A DNA stretch of 20,090 bases. Source: an uncultured Hyphomonadaceae bacterium. Its GTDB lineage: Bacteria; Pseudomonadota; Alphaproteobacteria; Caulobacterales; Hyphomonadaceae. Position numbers and translations under genes: made by a program. Position 1 is the stretch's first letter. Every line of letters begins with the position of its first letter. The stretch lies in NCBI GenBank assembly GCA_938049795.1, contig CALLCD010000030.1:1-20090 (forward strand), read 5' to 3'. The notes under the pieces were generated by a model. It ran no database searches. It was not told the origin of the DNA and was given only the letters and a program-made list of their open reading frames with translations. This document shows, piece by piece, positions 1 to 8,210 of the stretch.

Positions 1-1454
1 ATGGCTGCACCGAACAGACCGTTAGCCGCGCTCTGCCTTTGCTCTATGCCGAGCAGCTTGTCGGCCAGTCGGACCCAAGCGGGAGGACGACCGAAACCAT
101 CGACGATGGCGCACGCACCCGCATCCAGCAAGCGATCAACATATTGCTCAACCGCCAGAGCGGGGACGGCGCGTTTGGCCTGTGGCGCGAAAGTGACCGC
201 TATGCGTCGCCCTGGCTTGGCGCTTACACAACCGACTTCCTCTACCGCGCCAAAGCGGAAGGCTATGCCGTGCCCGACGAAGCCCTAGACCGCGCCTATG
301 GCTCGCTGCTGAATGTCTCCCAAGGCGACGCATGGCGCATCTATGGCTATGATACCGATGTCTGGGAAAGCCGCTGGCATGCCGATACGCAAGACAAGCT
401 GATGCTGCGCGCCTCGGCCTATGCGCTCTATGTGCTCGCCAAGGCGGGACGGGCGGACATTTCGCGGCTGAGATATTTGCATGACCGCAGCTTGGGCGAC
501 ATGGACAGCCCGCTCGCGCGCGCCCACATCGCCGCAGCGCTTGCTCATATGGGCGACCGCGCCCGCGCCAAAAGCGCCTTCACCTCAGCCATCAGCGCGC
601 TCGGCTATGAAAACTCGGGCGACTATTACCAGACCAAACGACGCGATCTGGCGGGCGTGTTCGCGCTCGCCGCAGAGACCGGCTTTAATGGTATCATTGC
701 CGATCTCGTGGATGATCTGGGCGATGACCTACCAGACCCCGACCGGCTGACCACGCAAGAGAAAGCCTTCCTCCTGCTCGCCACCAACAGTCTCGCCGGA
801 GATGGCAATGGCATCGAGATCGACACGGACGGGCTCGGGCGCGGCTATGACAATGAGGAGATCTACCGGCTGGCCGAGGTGCAGCTTACGGCTGGGCCGA
901 GCTTCACCCTTGGTGGCGAGAAGCCGGTCTTCCGTACCATGATTGCGCGCGGCATGCCGTCTTCCGCCCCGCCGCCGGTCGCCCAAGATGTGTCGATCCG
1001 CAAAACCTTCCACGGCGTAGACGGCGCGCGCGTCGATATTGGCCGCATCCGTCAGGGTGACCAGATCGCTGTTGTCCTGCGCATCTCGCCCGAAGAGCGG
1101 CGCACCAATCCGATGATCGTCGCAGACTTGCTGCCTGCGGGCTTCGAGATCGAAACCATTCTACGCCCCTCGGACGGTTTTATCGACGGAGGCGACAGCG
1201 GCGCATTTGCATGGATCGGCGAGATTAACCGCGCCAAAACCGCGCAAGCCCAGGATGACCGTTATGTCGCCGCGATTGATGTGCGCAGTGATGATGTCAC
1301 GCTCGCCTATCTGGTGCGCGCGGTCACGCCGGGCGAGTTCACGCTGCCGGGCGCAACCGTCGAAGACATGTATCGCCCCGATGTCACCGCCCGCTCGCGC
1401 GCTGGCCGTCTGGTGATCACGCCCTCGATTGGCGGTCTTGGCGGCAAGCCATGA
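1..1454 (+). CDS. Bacterial alpha-2-macroglobulin, C-terminal part (5' end outside window)
   Basis: This is the last 483 residues of a bacterial alpha-2-macroglobulin, a periplasmic, usually lipid-anchored protease trap. Codons are read from base 3, and the open frame runs in from the left edge, so the true start is upstream. The second codon begins the thioester motif Gly-Cys-Thr-Glu-Gln (Cys at 6-8, Gln at 15-17), matching the family CxEQ motif whose Cys-Gln thioester covalently captures the attacking protease. The following ~300 residues look like the helical thioester domain. From about base 970 comes the beta-rich C-terminal receptor-binding-like region, ending in the typical MYRPDVTAR stretch. 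The stop overlaps the start of pbpC (ATGA), and this A2M-pbpC pairing is a known conserved arrangement. The thioester is intact, so this is the capture-competent type. Identity is secure; the anchor and bait region cannot be seen. Confidence 0.93.
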   Translation, partial: GCTEQTVSRALPLLYAEQLVGQSDPSGRTTETIDDGARTRIQQAINILLNRQSGDGAFGLWRESDRYASPWLGAYTTDFLYRAKAEGYAVPDEALDRAYGSLLNVSQGDAWRIYGYDTDVWESRWHADTQDKLMLRASAYALYVLAKAGRADISRLRYLHDRSLGDMDSPLARAHIAAALAHMGDRARAKSAFTSAISALGYENSGDYYQTKRRDLAGVFALAAETGFNGIIADLVDDLGDDLPDPDRLTTQEKAFLLLATNSLAGDGNGIEIDTDGLGRGYDNEEIYRLAEVQLTAGPSFTLGGEKPVFRTMIARGMPSSAPPPVAQDVSIRKTFHGVDGARVDIGRIRQGDQIAVVLRISPEERRTNPMIVADLLPAGFEIETILRPSDGFIDGGDSGAFAWIGEINRAKTAQAQDDRYVAAIDVRSDDVTLAYLVRAVTPGEFTLPGATVEDMYRPDVTARSRAGRLVITPSIGGLGGKP

Positions 1455-3511
1455 TCTCTCGCGCACCCAGCCTGCGCCAGTTTGCGCTGGCGGTGCTTAC
1501 CGGTCTTGTGTTGCTGGTAGGGCTTAATTGGGCCTTCCCGCCACCGATTGCCGAGGTCTCTGCGCGCTCGGCCATGGTCACAGACAGAGCGGGCAAACCC
1601 TTACGCGCCTTTGCCTTGCCCGATGGCCGCTGGCGGTTCCAGGCAAGGCTCGACGAAGTAGACCCGCTCTTTGTCTCCGCGCTCCTGTCAGTCGAGGACA
1701 AAAGGTTCTACCGGCATGGCGGGGTCGATTGGCTCGCTATGATCCGCGCAAGCGTCACCTCGGCGCGGGCAGGGCGCGTGGTCTCGGGCGGTTCGACCAT
1801 CACCATGCAGACCGCCCGCCTGCTCGAGCCGCGCCCCCGCACCATCCCCTCCAAACTGATCGAAATGGTCCGCGCCATGCAATTGGAAGCGCGCCTGTCG
1901 AAAACCGAAATCCTTGAGCTTTATCTCACGCTCGCCCCTTATGGCGGAAACCTCGAAGGCGTGCGCGCGGCGAGCCTTGGCTGGTTTGGCCACGAGCCCG
2001 CGACCCTCAATGATGACGAGATCGCGCTCCTGATCGCCTTGCCGCAATCGCCTGAAGTGCGCCGTCCCGACCGCCGCCCCGACCATGCCCGCGCAGGCCG
2101 CGCCTTCATTGCCGCCAAACTCGAACAGGCAGGCCTGATCGACGCGCGCCGACAATCCGAGATCAATGCAGCCGCGTTGCCAGACCGCCACATTTTCCCC
2201 GCCCGCGCCTGGCATGGCACCGCGCAAGCCCGCTCTGTCGCAGGCGGTGGCGATACGCGCTCCACACTTGATGCGGGGCTACAAGCCGATCTCGAAGCCC
2301 TGATACGCACCCGCGCAGGGCTTGCCGAGACCGAGGTGCAAATGGCCGTCATTGTGGTGGACATTCCAAGCCGCGCCGTGCGGGCGGTTGTCGGTTCGGC
2401 CTCACGCGAGCGCGAAGGCGGCTGGATTGACCTGACCCGCTCCAAACGCTCGCCGGGCTCCACGCTCAAACCCTTTATCTATGCGATGAGTTTCGATGAC
2501 GGGATTGCCGCCCCCGGCACCGTGATCAGCGATCTGCCCAAACGCTTCGCCGCCTATCAGCCCGAGAATTTCGACCGCAGCTTCAGAGGCGATGTCACCA
2601 TTGCGCAAGCCTTGCAACACTCGCTCAATGTGCCCGCCGTGGTGGCGCTTGACCGGATCGGACCCGAGCGCTTTGCCGCCCAATTGCGCACCGCAGGCAC
2701 CGCGCCAAGCATTCATGGCGGGGCCGAACGCGAAGCCGGATTGGCCCTCGCGCTCGGCGGGGCAGGGCTCAGCCTGCGCGAGCTGGCCGTGCTCTATGCC
2801 GCCCTTGGCGATGGCGGGGTGGCCAAACCGCTCGTCTGGACCGAGGCGGAACTGGCGCAAGGCACTACAAATGAAGGCCAGCGTTTCCTCAGCGCGGCCA
2901 GTTCCGAAGCCGTCTTGAAAATTCTCCGCGAGGCCCCCGCGCCCGCAGGCCGCATGCCCGGACGCCTCACAAAAGACGCCCCGCAAATCGCGTTCAAAAC
3001 CGGCACCTCTTACGGCTACCGCGATGCATGGGCGGCCGGTGTAGCAGGCGATACGGCCATCATTGTTTGGGTGGGGCGAGCGGACGGCGCGCCACGGCCC
3101 GGCCATGTCGGTCGGCTCGATGCTTTGCCCGTCCTGTTCGAAATTGCCGACCGCGCCGCCGCACGACTTGCCACACAAGACGCCAATGCCGACAGGGTGC
3201 GTGCGGACAAGCTGCACGATCCGACCGCAGCGCTCGTCAGCTTCATGCCCGAGCGCGCCGCACCGGAAATTCTCTTCCCGCCGAAAGGCGCCGAGCTCTG
3301 GGCCGGTCCGGTCAATGGCGAGGCGGCGCGCGGCTTTGTCCTCGCTGGTCGCGGGGAGGGGGAGCTAAGTTGGTATGTCGACGGTACGCCGTGTACGGTA
3401 GATGCCGCTGGCTTGCCCGTCTGGTCACCCGAAGGGGCGGGCTTCTACACCGTCAGCCTGGTCGATGAAGACGGTCAAAGCGCGCGTGTGCAAGTGCGCG
3501 TGATGCAATAG
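1451..3511 (+). CDS. pbpC: Penicillin-binding protein 1C (bifunctional transglycosylase/transpeptidase)
   Basis: A 686-residue inner-membrane class A penicillin-binding protein of the PBP1C type, which polymerises and cross-links peptidoglycan in the periplasm. A short cytoplasmic N-terminus is followed by one membrane segment (about residues 10-30). The GT51 transglycosylase domain shows ED-KRFYRHGG with the catalytic Glu82, GGSTITMQ (113-120) and KTEILELYL (151-159). The transpeptidase domain has all three motifs: SxxK at Ser337-Lys340, SLN at 391-393 and KTGT at 516-519. The last ~85 residues, from about 600, fit the BiPBP_C domain found at the end of PBP1C proteins. Its ATG lies inside the A2M stop codon overlap, which implies translational coupling. 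The A2M is proposed to trap proteases entering through a breached envelope while PbpC repairs the wall. Length and motifs are normal. Confidence 0.96.
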   Translation: MISRAPSLRQFALAVLTGLVLLVGLNWAFPPPIAEVSARSAMVTDRAGKPLRAFALPDGRWRFQARLDEVDPLFVSALLSVEDKRFYRHGGVDWLAMIRASVTSARAGRVVSGGSTITMQTARLLEPRPRTIPSKLIEMVRAMQLEARLSKTEILELYLTLAPYGGNLEGVRAASLGWFGHEPATLNDDEIALLIALPQSPEVRRPDRRPDHARAGRAFIAAKLEQAGLIDARRQSEINAAALPDRHIFPARAWHGTAQARSVAGGGDTRSTLDAGLQADLEALIRTRAGLAETEVQMAVIVVDIPSRAVRAVVGSASREREGGWIDLTRSKRSPGSTLKPFIYAMSFDDGIAAPGTVISDLPKRFAAYQPENFDRSFRGDVTIAQALQHSLNVPAVVALDRIGPERFAAQLRTAGTAPSIHGGAEREAGLALALGGAGLSLRELAVLYAALGDGGVAKPLVWTEAELAQGTTNEGQRFLSAASSEAVLKILREAPAPAGRMPGRLTKDAPQIAFKTGTSYGYRDAWAAGVAGDTAIIVWVGRADGAPRPGHVGRLDALPVLFEIADRAAARLATQDANADRVRADKLHDPTAALVSFMPERAAPEILFPPKGAELWAGPVNGEAARGFVLAGRGEGELSWYVDGTPCTVDAAGLPVWSPEGAGFYTVSLVDEDGQSARVQVRVMQ

Positions 3512-3600
3512 GTTGACCAAGTGCGGCATCTACACAACACAAAATCACAAGTTTGCGTGAGCACTGTCAAAACTCACTCGAAATTCACATCTGCTGTGCC

Positions 3601-3618
3601 ATATACGAACTTGTATAT
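3601..3618. promoter_or_regulatory. Inverted repeat upstream of msrA
   Basis: A perfect 6-bp inverted repeat, ATATAC and GTATAT separated by GAACTT, ends 25 bp before the msrA start codon. It sits in the 132-bp gap between pbpC and msrA, where a promoter is expected. It could be a regulator-binding site or simply an AT-rich promoter element. No convincing -35/-10 pair could be assigned, and no terminator is visible after pbpC. Confidence 0.3.
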
Positions 3619-3643
3619 CTTGAGCCAAAAAGAGTAAATTCCC

Positions 3644-4333
3644 ATGCGGCCTTCTGGACCAAATATTGCGATTTTCCTCATTGCGGGCCTCGCCGCCATT
3701 GCGACCTTCGTGATGACGGCAGAAGCGGACAATGAAACGCCGGACCCCGCTGGTCTCGAATACTCCGATGAGCGCGCCGAAGCCGTGTTCGCTGGCGGAT
3801 GTTTCTGGTGCATCGAAGCGGACTTCGACAAAGTCTATGGCGTCATCGAAACCACGTCCGGCTACACAGGCGGCGCGCTGGAAAACCCGACCTATAAACA
3901 AGTCTCCTACACAGAGACCGGCCATTTCGAAGCGCTCAAAATCGTCTATGACCCCCAAGCGGTCACCTATGCCGAACTGGTCGAATATTTCTGGCGGCAC
4001 ATTGATCCGACCGATGGCGGCGGCCAGTTCTGTGATCGCGGCACCAGCTATCTGACCGGCATTTTCCCGGCCGGTGCCGAGCAGGCCGAAATTGCGCAAA
4101 TGTCGCTTGAAACACTGGAAGCCTCGAACGTGCTCGACAATCCGATCAAGACTGTCATCAAACCATTGACCGTCTTCTGGCCAGCCGAAGAGTATCATCA
4201 GGACTATTACAAAAAGCACCCGATCCACTATTCACGCTATCGGCGCGGATGTGGACGCGATGCCCGCGTCAGAGATGTCTGGGCAGGCGAGGCCTCAGCC
4301 GCCGAAGCCAGTGCGAACGCGTTCGGCTCCTGA
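3644..4333 (+). CDS. msrA: Exported peptide-methionine (S)-S-oxide reductase MsrA
   Basis: A 229-residue methionine sulfoxide reductase A, which reduces methionine-S-sulfoxide in oxidised proteins. The signature GGCFWC places the catalytic cysteine at residue 53. The typical downstream blocks are present: YTGG (74-77), GHFEAL (93-98), the Asp/Gln-rich stretch at 124-131 and the EEYHQDYY motif (182-189). Cys203 near the C-terminus is a likely resolving cysteine. Residues 1-29 form a hydrophobic leader (about 8-24) with a possible AEA cleavage site before residue 29, so the enzyme is probably exported or membrane-anchored rather than cytosolic. It stands alone with its own upstream gap and runs convergently into the glycosyltransferase gene with only 21 bp between stops. 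The ribosome site is a weak AAAGAG. The fold assignment is very sure; export is a prediction. Confidence 0.95.
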   Translation: MRPSGPNIAIFLIAGLAAIATFVMTAEADNETPDPAGLEYSDERAEAVFAGGCFWCIEADFDKVYGVIETTSGYTGGALENPTYKQVSYTETGHFEALKIVYDPQAVTYAELVEYFWRHIDPTDGGGQFCDRGTSYLTGIFPAGAEQAEIAQMSLETLEASNVLDNPIKTVIKPLTVFWPAEEYHQDYYKKHPIHYSRYRRGCGRDARVRDVWAGEASAAEASANAFGS

Positions 4334-4354
4334 TCCTGCTCTTCCCGCTAACGC

Positions 4355-6049
4355 CTAATCTTCCGTCTGCCCCGTAAAGCGTGCGTCCCAGTCTGGTGTG
4401 CGCTCAAGCGGCATATAGCCAAAGCCCAGATACAGTTTAAAGCGCCGCTGTGTGCCGCCGCCCAGCGCGATATCGAGATAGCCGATCTCCTCGATCCGCT
4501 CGAAATCGGCCCGCATTCGTGTCCGGAAACGTCGACGCACGCTGGCGATGAGCACGGGTCCCGCCGCCCCTTCGGGCAATGGATGCAGATCGGCATAGCT
4601 TTTGGGGACGGCATAACGCTGCCAGGTATAAATCGGCTGGGTGATGACCTCTGCGCCGTAAAAGTCCAGCCCATGCCAATTCTCGCGCTCGTCCACCAGA
4701 AGGCTCGTTGCGCCATGTTGGCTGGCAATCTCTGACAGGCCCTGCGCCGTTTGCGCCCAGCCGCGCGTGCGCTTAAACGCATTGGCAAGTCCAGCCTCGT
4801 CTGCCAGCCATGTCGGTCCCGCCGCCAGCGTGGTAAAGACGAGCGCCGCGGCCGCATGCAGCACAGTGCTGGCCCACAACACCCCCACCACGCGCCAGCT
4901 ATTGGAAAAGCCCGCCCCGACGAGCAACAGTGCCAGCGTGCCACCAAGCCCCGCGCGCGCCACCAAAGACAGATCCGGAATAGCGAGCGCCGCCACCAAG
5001 AGCGCCCCCGCCGCCGCAAGCCAGACCGGACGCGGCAATCGCTCCCCCGACGCCATCCACCGCGCCACAAAAACACTGCCCGCAATATAAGCCGTCGCCG
5101 CCCAATTGGCATGCGCGCGCGAGGTGATCGCCTGACCCAGAATGATCAACAGGGCCGGCAGAACAAAACACAAAAGCCAGCGACCGGCCGGATCAGCGTT
5201 TGTCCTGTTTGTGCGCAAGAGGAGCCCCAGCCCCGCCAGCAAGGCCAGAAAACTGACCGGCCCGAACACCCCCATCTGATCGACCAGAAACTTGCCCGCA
5301 TGCTCAGGATGGAACAGGTCTGCCCCCCAATTCGCATTGTCCGCCGTGTGCGACAGGGTTTGCAGATCATGGCTCAAATTCCAGCCAATATGCGGGGTGA
5401 GCACAGCCAAAGCGCCAAAGATCACGAGCGCACTGCCCCGCAAGGTAAAAGCTTGCCGCGTCGGCCGGTCGATCAAGAGCGTCAGCACAAGGCCGATAAC
5501 AAAATAGACCATCGCATATTTGGCCAGAAACCCCGCTCCAATCGCAAGCCCCAATCCAAGGCTCATCCGCCATGACGCCCCGCCCGAGCGCATCTGCCAC
5601 AGCGCTCCAAGGGCCAGCGCCCAGAACACGAACAGCACGCTGTCGGTCGTCATCACGCCCGATGAAAACGTCACCCCCGGCATCAATATATAGAGCAGAC
5701 CCGCATAAAATCCGGTGCGCGCGTCCGCCATTCGCCGCGTCATCGAGAAAATCAGCGCCGCCGTCATCGTGTGCAGGATCGGCGCAGGCAACCGAACTGC
5801 CCACGCGCTGTCGCCGAAAACATGTGTCACAGAGCCGATCAGCCACGCAATCAGCGGCGGTTTCGAATAATACCCCCAGTCAAATGTCTGTCCCCAGCGC
5901 CAATATTGCGCCTCGTCCGGCCCCAGATCGAGCGGCGAAAACCAGATCGCCACGCTCCGCCCGATCAATAAAAAAGTCAGCAAATACAGGGTATATCGAG
6001 CATAGGGCTCCGCCGCAGCCGAGCGCGTATTGGACACCTGTAAGGTCAC
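4355..6049 (-). CDS. GT39-type membrane glycosyltransferase (ArnT/PMT-like)
   Basis: An integral membrane glycosyltransferase of about 564 residues. These enzymes move a sugar from a polyprenyl-phosphate donor to a lipid or protein acceptor on the periplasmic face. After the first membrane segment (about 18-37) comes GPDEAQYWRW, with the catalytic acidic pair Asp45-Glu46 of the GT39 family. The YYSKPPLIAWLIG motif follows, then a long series of hydrophobic segments. The C-terminal ~100 residues are a soluble-looking domain. I place the start at the GTG at 6049 because a CGGAG ribosome site lies just upstream. The frame stays open to a TTG at 6178, but that codon has no ribosome site. The gene is isolated: no donor-synthesis or acceptor gene lies beside it, so its substrate cannot be deduced. 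Family assignment is confident; the name ArnT is not justified. Confidence 0.85.
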   Translation of the reverse strand: MTLQVSNTRSAAAEPYARYTLYLLTFLLIGRSVAIWFSPLDLGPDEAQYWRWGQTFDWGYYSKPPLIAWLIGSVTHVFGDSAWAVRLPAPILHTMTAALIFSMTRRMADARTGFYAGLLYILMPGVTFSSGVMTTDSVLFVFWALALGALWQMRSGGASWRMSLGLGLAIGAGFLAKYAMVYFVIGLVLTLLIDRPTRQAFTLRGSALVIFGALAVLTPHIGWNLSHDLQTLSHTADNANWGADLFHPEHAGKFLVDQMGVFGPVSFLALLAGLGLLLRTNRTNADPAGRWLLCFVLPALLIILGQAITSRAHANWAATAYIAGSVFVARWMASGERLPRPVWLAAAGALLVAALAIPDLSLVARAGLGGTLALLLVGAGFSNSWRVVGVLWASTVLHAAAALVFTTLAAGPTWLADEAGLANAFKRTRGWAQTAQGLSEIASQHGATSLLVDERENWHGLDFYGAEVITQPIYTWQRYAVPKSYADLHPLPEGAAGPVLIASVRRRFRTRMRADFERIEEIGYLDIALGGGTQRRFKLYLGFGYMPLERTPDWDARFTGQTED

Positions 6050-6143
6050 ATAGAGCTCCGCTGAAAAACGCCCGATCCGCCCCACCGATAGCAGAGCGGC
6101 GACCGGCACACCAATCCCAAACTGCAATCTGAAAAATAGGGCT

Positions 6144-6173
6144 TTGAAGGGCGCTTGTTTTGTGTTACATAAT
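6144..6173 (+). promoter_or_regulatory. Candidate promoter upstream of the aguA leader
   Basis: TTGAAG (6144-6149) and CATAAT (6168-6173) are separated by 18 bp, a fair match to a sigma70-type promoter, and would start transcription near 6180. The resulting RNA would run into the hairpin at 6209-6236 and then into aguA. It overlaps the upstream open part of the glycosyltransferase frame on the other strand, which supports the shorter start of that gene. The alternative TTACAT-16-TATAGT pair (6165-6170 and 6187-6192) is about equally good. Confidence 0.35.
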
Positions 6174-6208
6174 GCCAAGCGTAGCGTATAGTTGCGTAAG
6201 TAGAGTGT

Positions 6209-6236
6209 AAGGGCGGCCTGATTGGTCGCCCTTTTC
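6209..6236 (+). terminator. Intrinsic terminator-like hairpin in the aguA leader
   Basis: A 10-bp stem (6209-6218 pairing with 6224-6233, one G-T wobble) with a 5-base loop is followed directly by TTTTCT, the form of a Rho-independent terminator read on the plus strand. No plus-strand gene ends before it: the upstream gene lies on the opposite strand. It therefore either ends a short RNA started near 6180, blocks antisense transcription into the glycosyltransferase promoter region, or works as an attenuator for aguA. The stem itself is certain; the role is not. Confidence 0.55.
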
Positions 6237-6240
6237 TATT

Positions 6241-6260
6241 GGGGCATTGGTGGGGCATTG
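6241..6260. repeat. Short tandem repeat in the aguA leader
   Basis: The nonamer GGGGCATTG occurs twice with an 11-bp period (6241-6249 and 6252-6260), immediately after the terminator-like hairpin and about 60 bp before aguA. This could be a pair of same-face protein-binding sites, because 11 bp is one helical turn, or chance. Confidence 0.35.
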
Positions 6261-6322
6261 ACCGTGTTGCAAACAGGAAATGGCATCGCTCTGCTTGGCG
6301 TCAAACATGAGTCCAGCCACCT

Positions 6323-7309
6323 ATGTCTCTGAAACACATAAAACTCTACCCCGAATGGGCGGCCCAGGACGCGCTCTGGATCGGCTGGCCCTGTGTGCCG
6401 GACTATTGGGACGAGGCGTTTGGCGGTGCCCAGGACGAGATTGCCGTCCTCGTGCGCACTTTGGCCGCGCGCGTCAAAGTCCACCTCGGCGTCCGCACCG
6501 AACAGGACGCCAAGATTGCGCGGCGCGCCTGCGGACCCGAATGCGACATTCACATCTTACCGATGGGCGACATCTGGTTCCGCGATACGGGGCCAATCTT
6601 CGCGCAAATTGATGGCGTCCCCACGGGTCTGCAATTCGGCTTTAATGGCTGGGGCGAAAAATTCATCATGCCGGGCGACGAGGCCACCGGCGCGGCTATA
6701 CTCAAAGCCAGCTTATATGCCGGCCAGCCCCATGATGTCATTCTCGAAGGCGGCGCGGTCGATTTTGACGGGGCAGGGCGGCTGCTCACCACGCGCGCCT
6801 GCCTCCTCAATCCCAATCGCAACATTTGGGCCGAGCCGGACGCCGAACAAGCCCTCCGCTCGGCGTTTGGCGCAGACCACATCATTTGGCTCGATGAGGG
6901 CCTCACCGGCGACCATACCGACGGCCATGTCGATAATATTGCGCGCTTTATCGGTGCCGGTCATGTCGTCTGCCAGTCCCCAAGCGGGGCGGATGACCCG
7001 AACGCCGATCAATACGCCGCCATCGAACAGGCTCTGCGCCAAGCGGGCCTGCGCGTGACGGTCATGCCATCCCCGGGCAAAATCCACGCGCCGGACGGCA
7101 CGCTTCTGGCCGCAAGCCATGTCAATTTCATCTTCGCCAATGGCCTCGTCATCATGCCGCGCTATGAGGACACCTTCAGCCAAGAGGCCCGCGCCGCGCT
7201 CGCAAAATCCTTGCCGGACCATGAGGTCATTCTGCTCGACGCCAACCATATCCTAAGTGGCGGCGGCAGTTTTCACTGTATAAGCCAGCAAATGCCGCAA
7301 ATGCGCTGA
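6323..7309 (+). CDS. aguA: Agmatine deiminase
   Basis: A 328-residue agmatine deiminase of the guanidino-group-modifying superfamily. It hydrolyses agmatine to N-carbamoylputrescine and ammonia, in the cytosol. The family landmarks are all present: DIWFRDTGP (83-91), LEGGAVDFDG (141-150), HTDGHVDN (198-205) and the C-terminal GGGSFHCISQQ with the nucleophile Cys319. Length is slightly short for the family but nothing is missing. An in-frame stop at 6308-6310 and no earlier start codon fix the start at 6323, although its ribosome site is poor. That may mean weak or regulated translation behind the hairpin leader. It lies 16 bp before aguB, which uses its product, so the two form a putrescine-synthesis operon. 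No arginine decarboxylase is in view. Confidence 0.96.
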   Translation: MSLKHIKLYPEWAAQDALWIGWPCVPDYWDEAFGGAQDEIAVLVRTLAARVKVHLGVRTEQDAKIARRACGPECDIHILPMGDIWFRDTGPIFAQIDGVPTGLQFGFNGWGEKFIMPGDEATGAAILKASLYAGQPHDVILEGGAVDFDGAGRLLTTRACLLNPNRNIWAEPDAEQALRSAFGADHIIWLDEGLTGDHTDGHVDNIARFIGAGHVVCQSPSGADDPNADQYAAIEQALRQAGLRVTVMPSPGKIHAPDGTLLAASHVNFIFANGLVIMPRYEDTFSQEARAALAKSLPDHEVILLDANHILSGGGSFHCISQQMPQMR

Positions 7310-7325
7310 CCCGAAGGACGCTGCC

Positions 7326-8189
7326 ATGCCAGAGACCAAACCCGCCCGCACGATTTGCGTCGCCGCCCTGCAATTCGCCCCCGCGCCATCTGCGGACGAT
7401 AGCATCGCCATAGCCAGCGCCATGATCCGCGAGGCCGCCGCCGCCGGTGCGCAGATCATCCTGCCGCCAGAACTGTTCTGCGGCGCGTATTTCTGCCGCC
7501 ATCAGGACGAGGCCGAATTTGCCCGCGCGAGCGAATGGCAGACCCATCAAGCCGTCACTGCCCTGTCTGCGCTCGCCGCCGAACTTGGCACCGTCATCCC
7601 CGTCTCGATTTTCGAAAAAGACGGGCCCGAATATTACAACTCTGTCGTTATGATCGATGCCGACGGCACCCCGCTCGGCGTCTACCGCAAGAGCCACATT
7701 CCCGACGGGCCGGGCTATCAGGAAAAGTTCTACTTCCGCCCGGGCAATACCGGCTTCAAAGTCTGGGACACCCGCTTTGGCAAAATCGGCGTCGGCATTT
7801 GCTGGGACCAATGGTTCCCCGAAGCCGCCCGCGCCATGATGCTCCAAGGCGCAGAACTTCTCCTCTATCCCACCGCCATTGGCAGCGAACCCCAAGACGC
7901 CACCCTCGACACCGCCGCCCGTTGGCGCCGCGCCATGCTCGGCCACGCCGTCTCGAACACGGTCCCCGTCATAGCGGCCAACCGCATCGGCGAGGAGGGC
8001 GGGCAAATCTTCTACGGCACCAGCTTCATCGCCGATGAGGCCGGCGAGATTGCAAGCGAACTGGCCCGCACCGAGACCGGCTTCGCCATTGCTCACTTCG
8101 ATCTCGACCACATCGCCCAAGAACGCGCCGCCTGGGGCTTTTTCCGCGACCGGCGACCTGTGCTATATAAGCCCCTCGCAAAGGATTAA
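7326..8189 (+). CDS. aguB: N-carbamoylputrescine amidase
   Basis: A 287-residue carbon-nitrogen hydrolase (nitrilase superfamily) that converts N-carbamoylputrescine to putrescine, carbon dioxide and ammonia. The catalytic triad is visible: Glu49 in LPPEL, Lys122 in YRKSHIPDGPGY and Cys159 in GICWDQWFPEAAR. The last of these is characteristic of the AguB branch rather than general amidases, as are YQEKFYFRPGNTGF and the C-terminal WGFFRDRRP block. It follows aguA by 16 bp with a GAAGGA ribosome site and precedes the next gene by 21 bp, so co-transcription is very likely. Product assignment rests on motifs plus pairing with agmatine deiminase, and is strong. Confidence 0.95.
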   Translation: MPETKPARTICVAALQFAPAPSADDSIAIASAMIREAAAAGAQIILPPELFCGAYFCRHQDEAEFARASEWQTHQAVTALSALAAELGTVIPVSIFEKDGPEYYNSVVMIDADGTPLGVYRKSHIPDGPGYQEKFYFRPGNTGFKVWDTRFGKIGVGICWDQWFPEAARAMMLQGAELLLYPTAIGSEPQDATLDTAARWRRAMLGHAVSNTVPVIAANRIGEEGGQIFYGTSFIADEAGEIASELARTETGFAIAHFDLDHIAQERAAWGFFRDRRPVLYKPLAKD

Positions 8190-8210
8190 GCGCAAAGGGG
8201 AGGCGGGGCG

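Noticed and set aside
2402..3217. Minus-strand open frame of 271 codons opposite pbpC
   Set aside because: It lies entirely inside the transpeptidase domain coding region and has no ribosome site or family resemblance.
4751..5575. Plus-strand open frame of 274 codons opposite the glycosyltransferase
   Set aside because: Its composition is Arg/Gln/Pro-rich as expected for the complement of a membrane-protein gene, and no domain is visible.
6050..6178. N-terminal extension of the glycosyltransferase to a TTG start
   Set aside because: TTG without a ribosome site; the GTG at 6049 has CGGAG at good spacing and the family homology begins just after it. Not fully excluded.
7227..8120. Minus-strand open frame of 297 codons opposite aguB
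   Set aside because: Gly/Ala/Asp-rich antisense shadow with no motif; the plus strand encodes an intact amidase with its catalytic triad.
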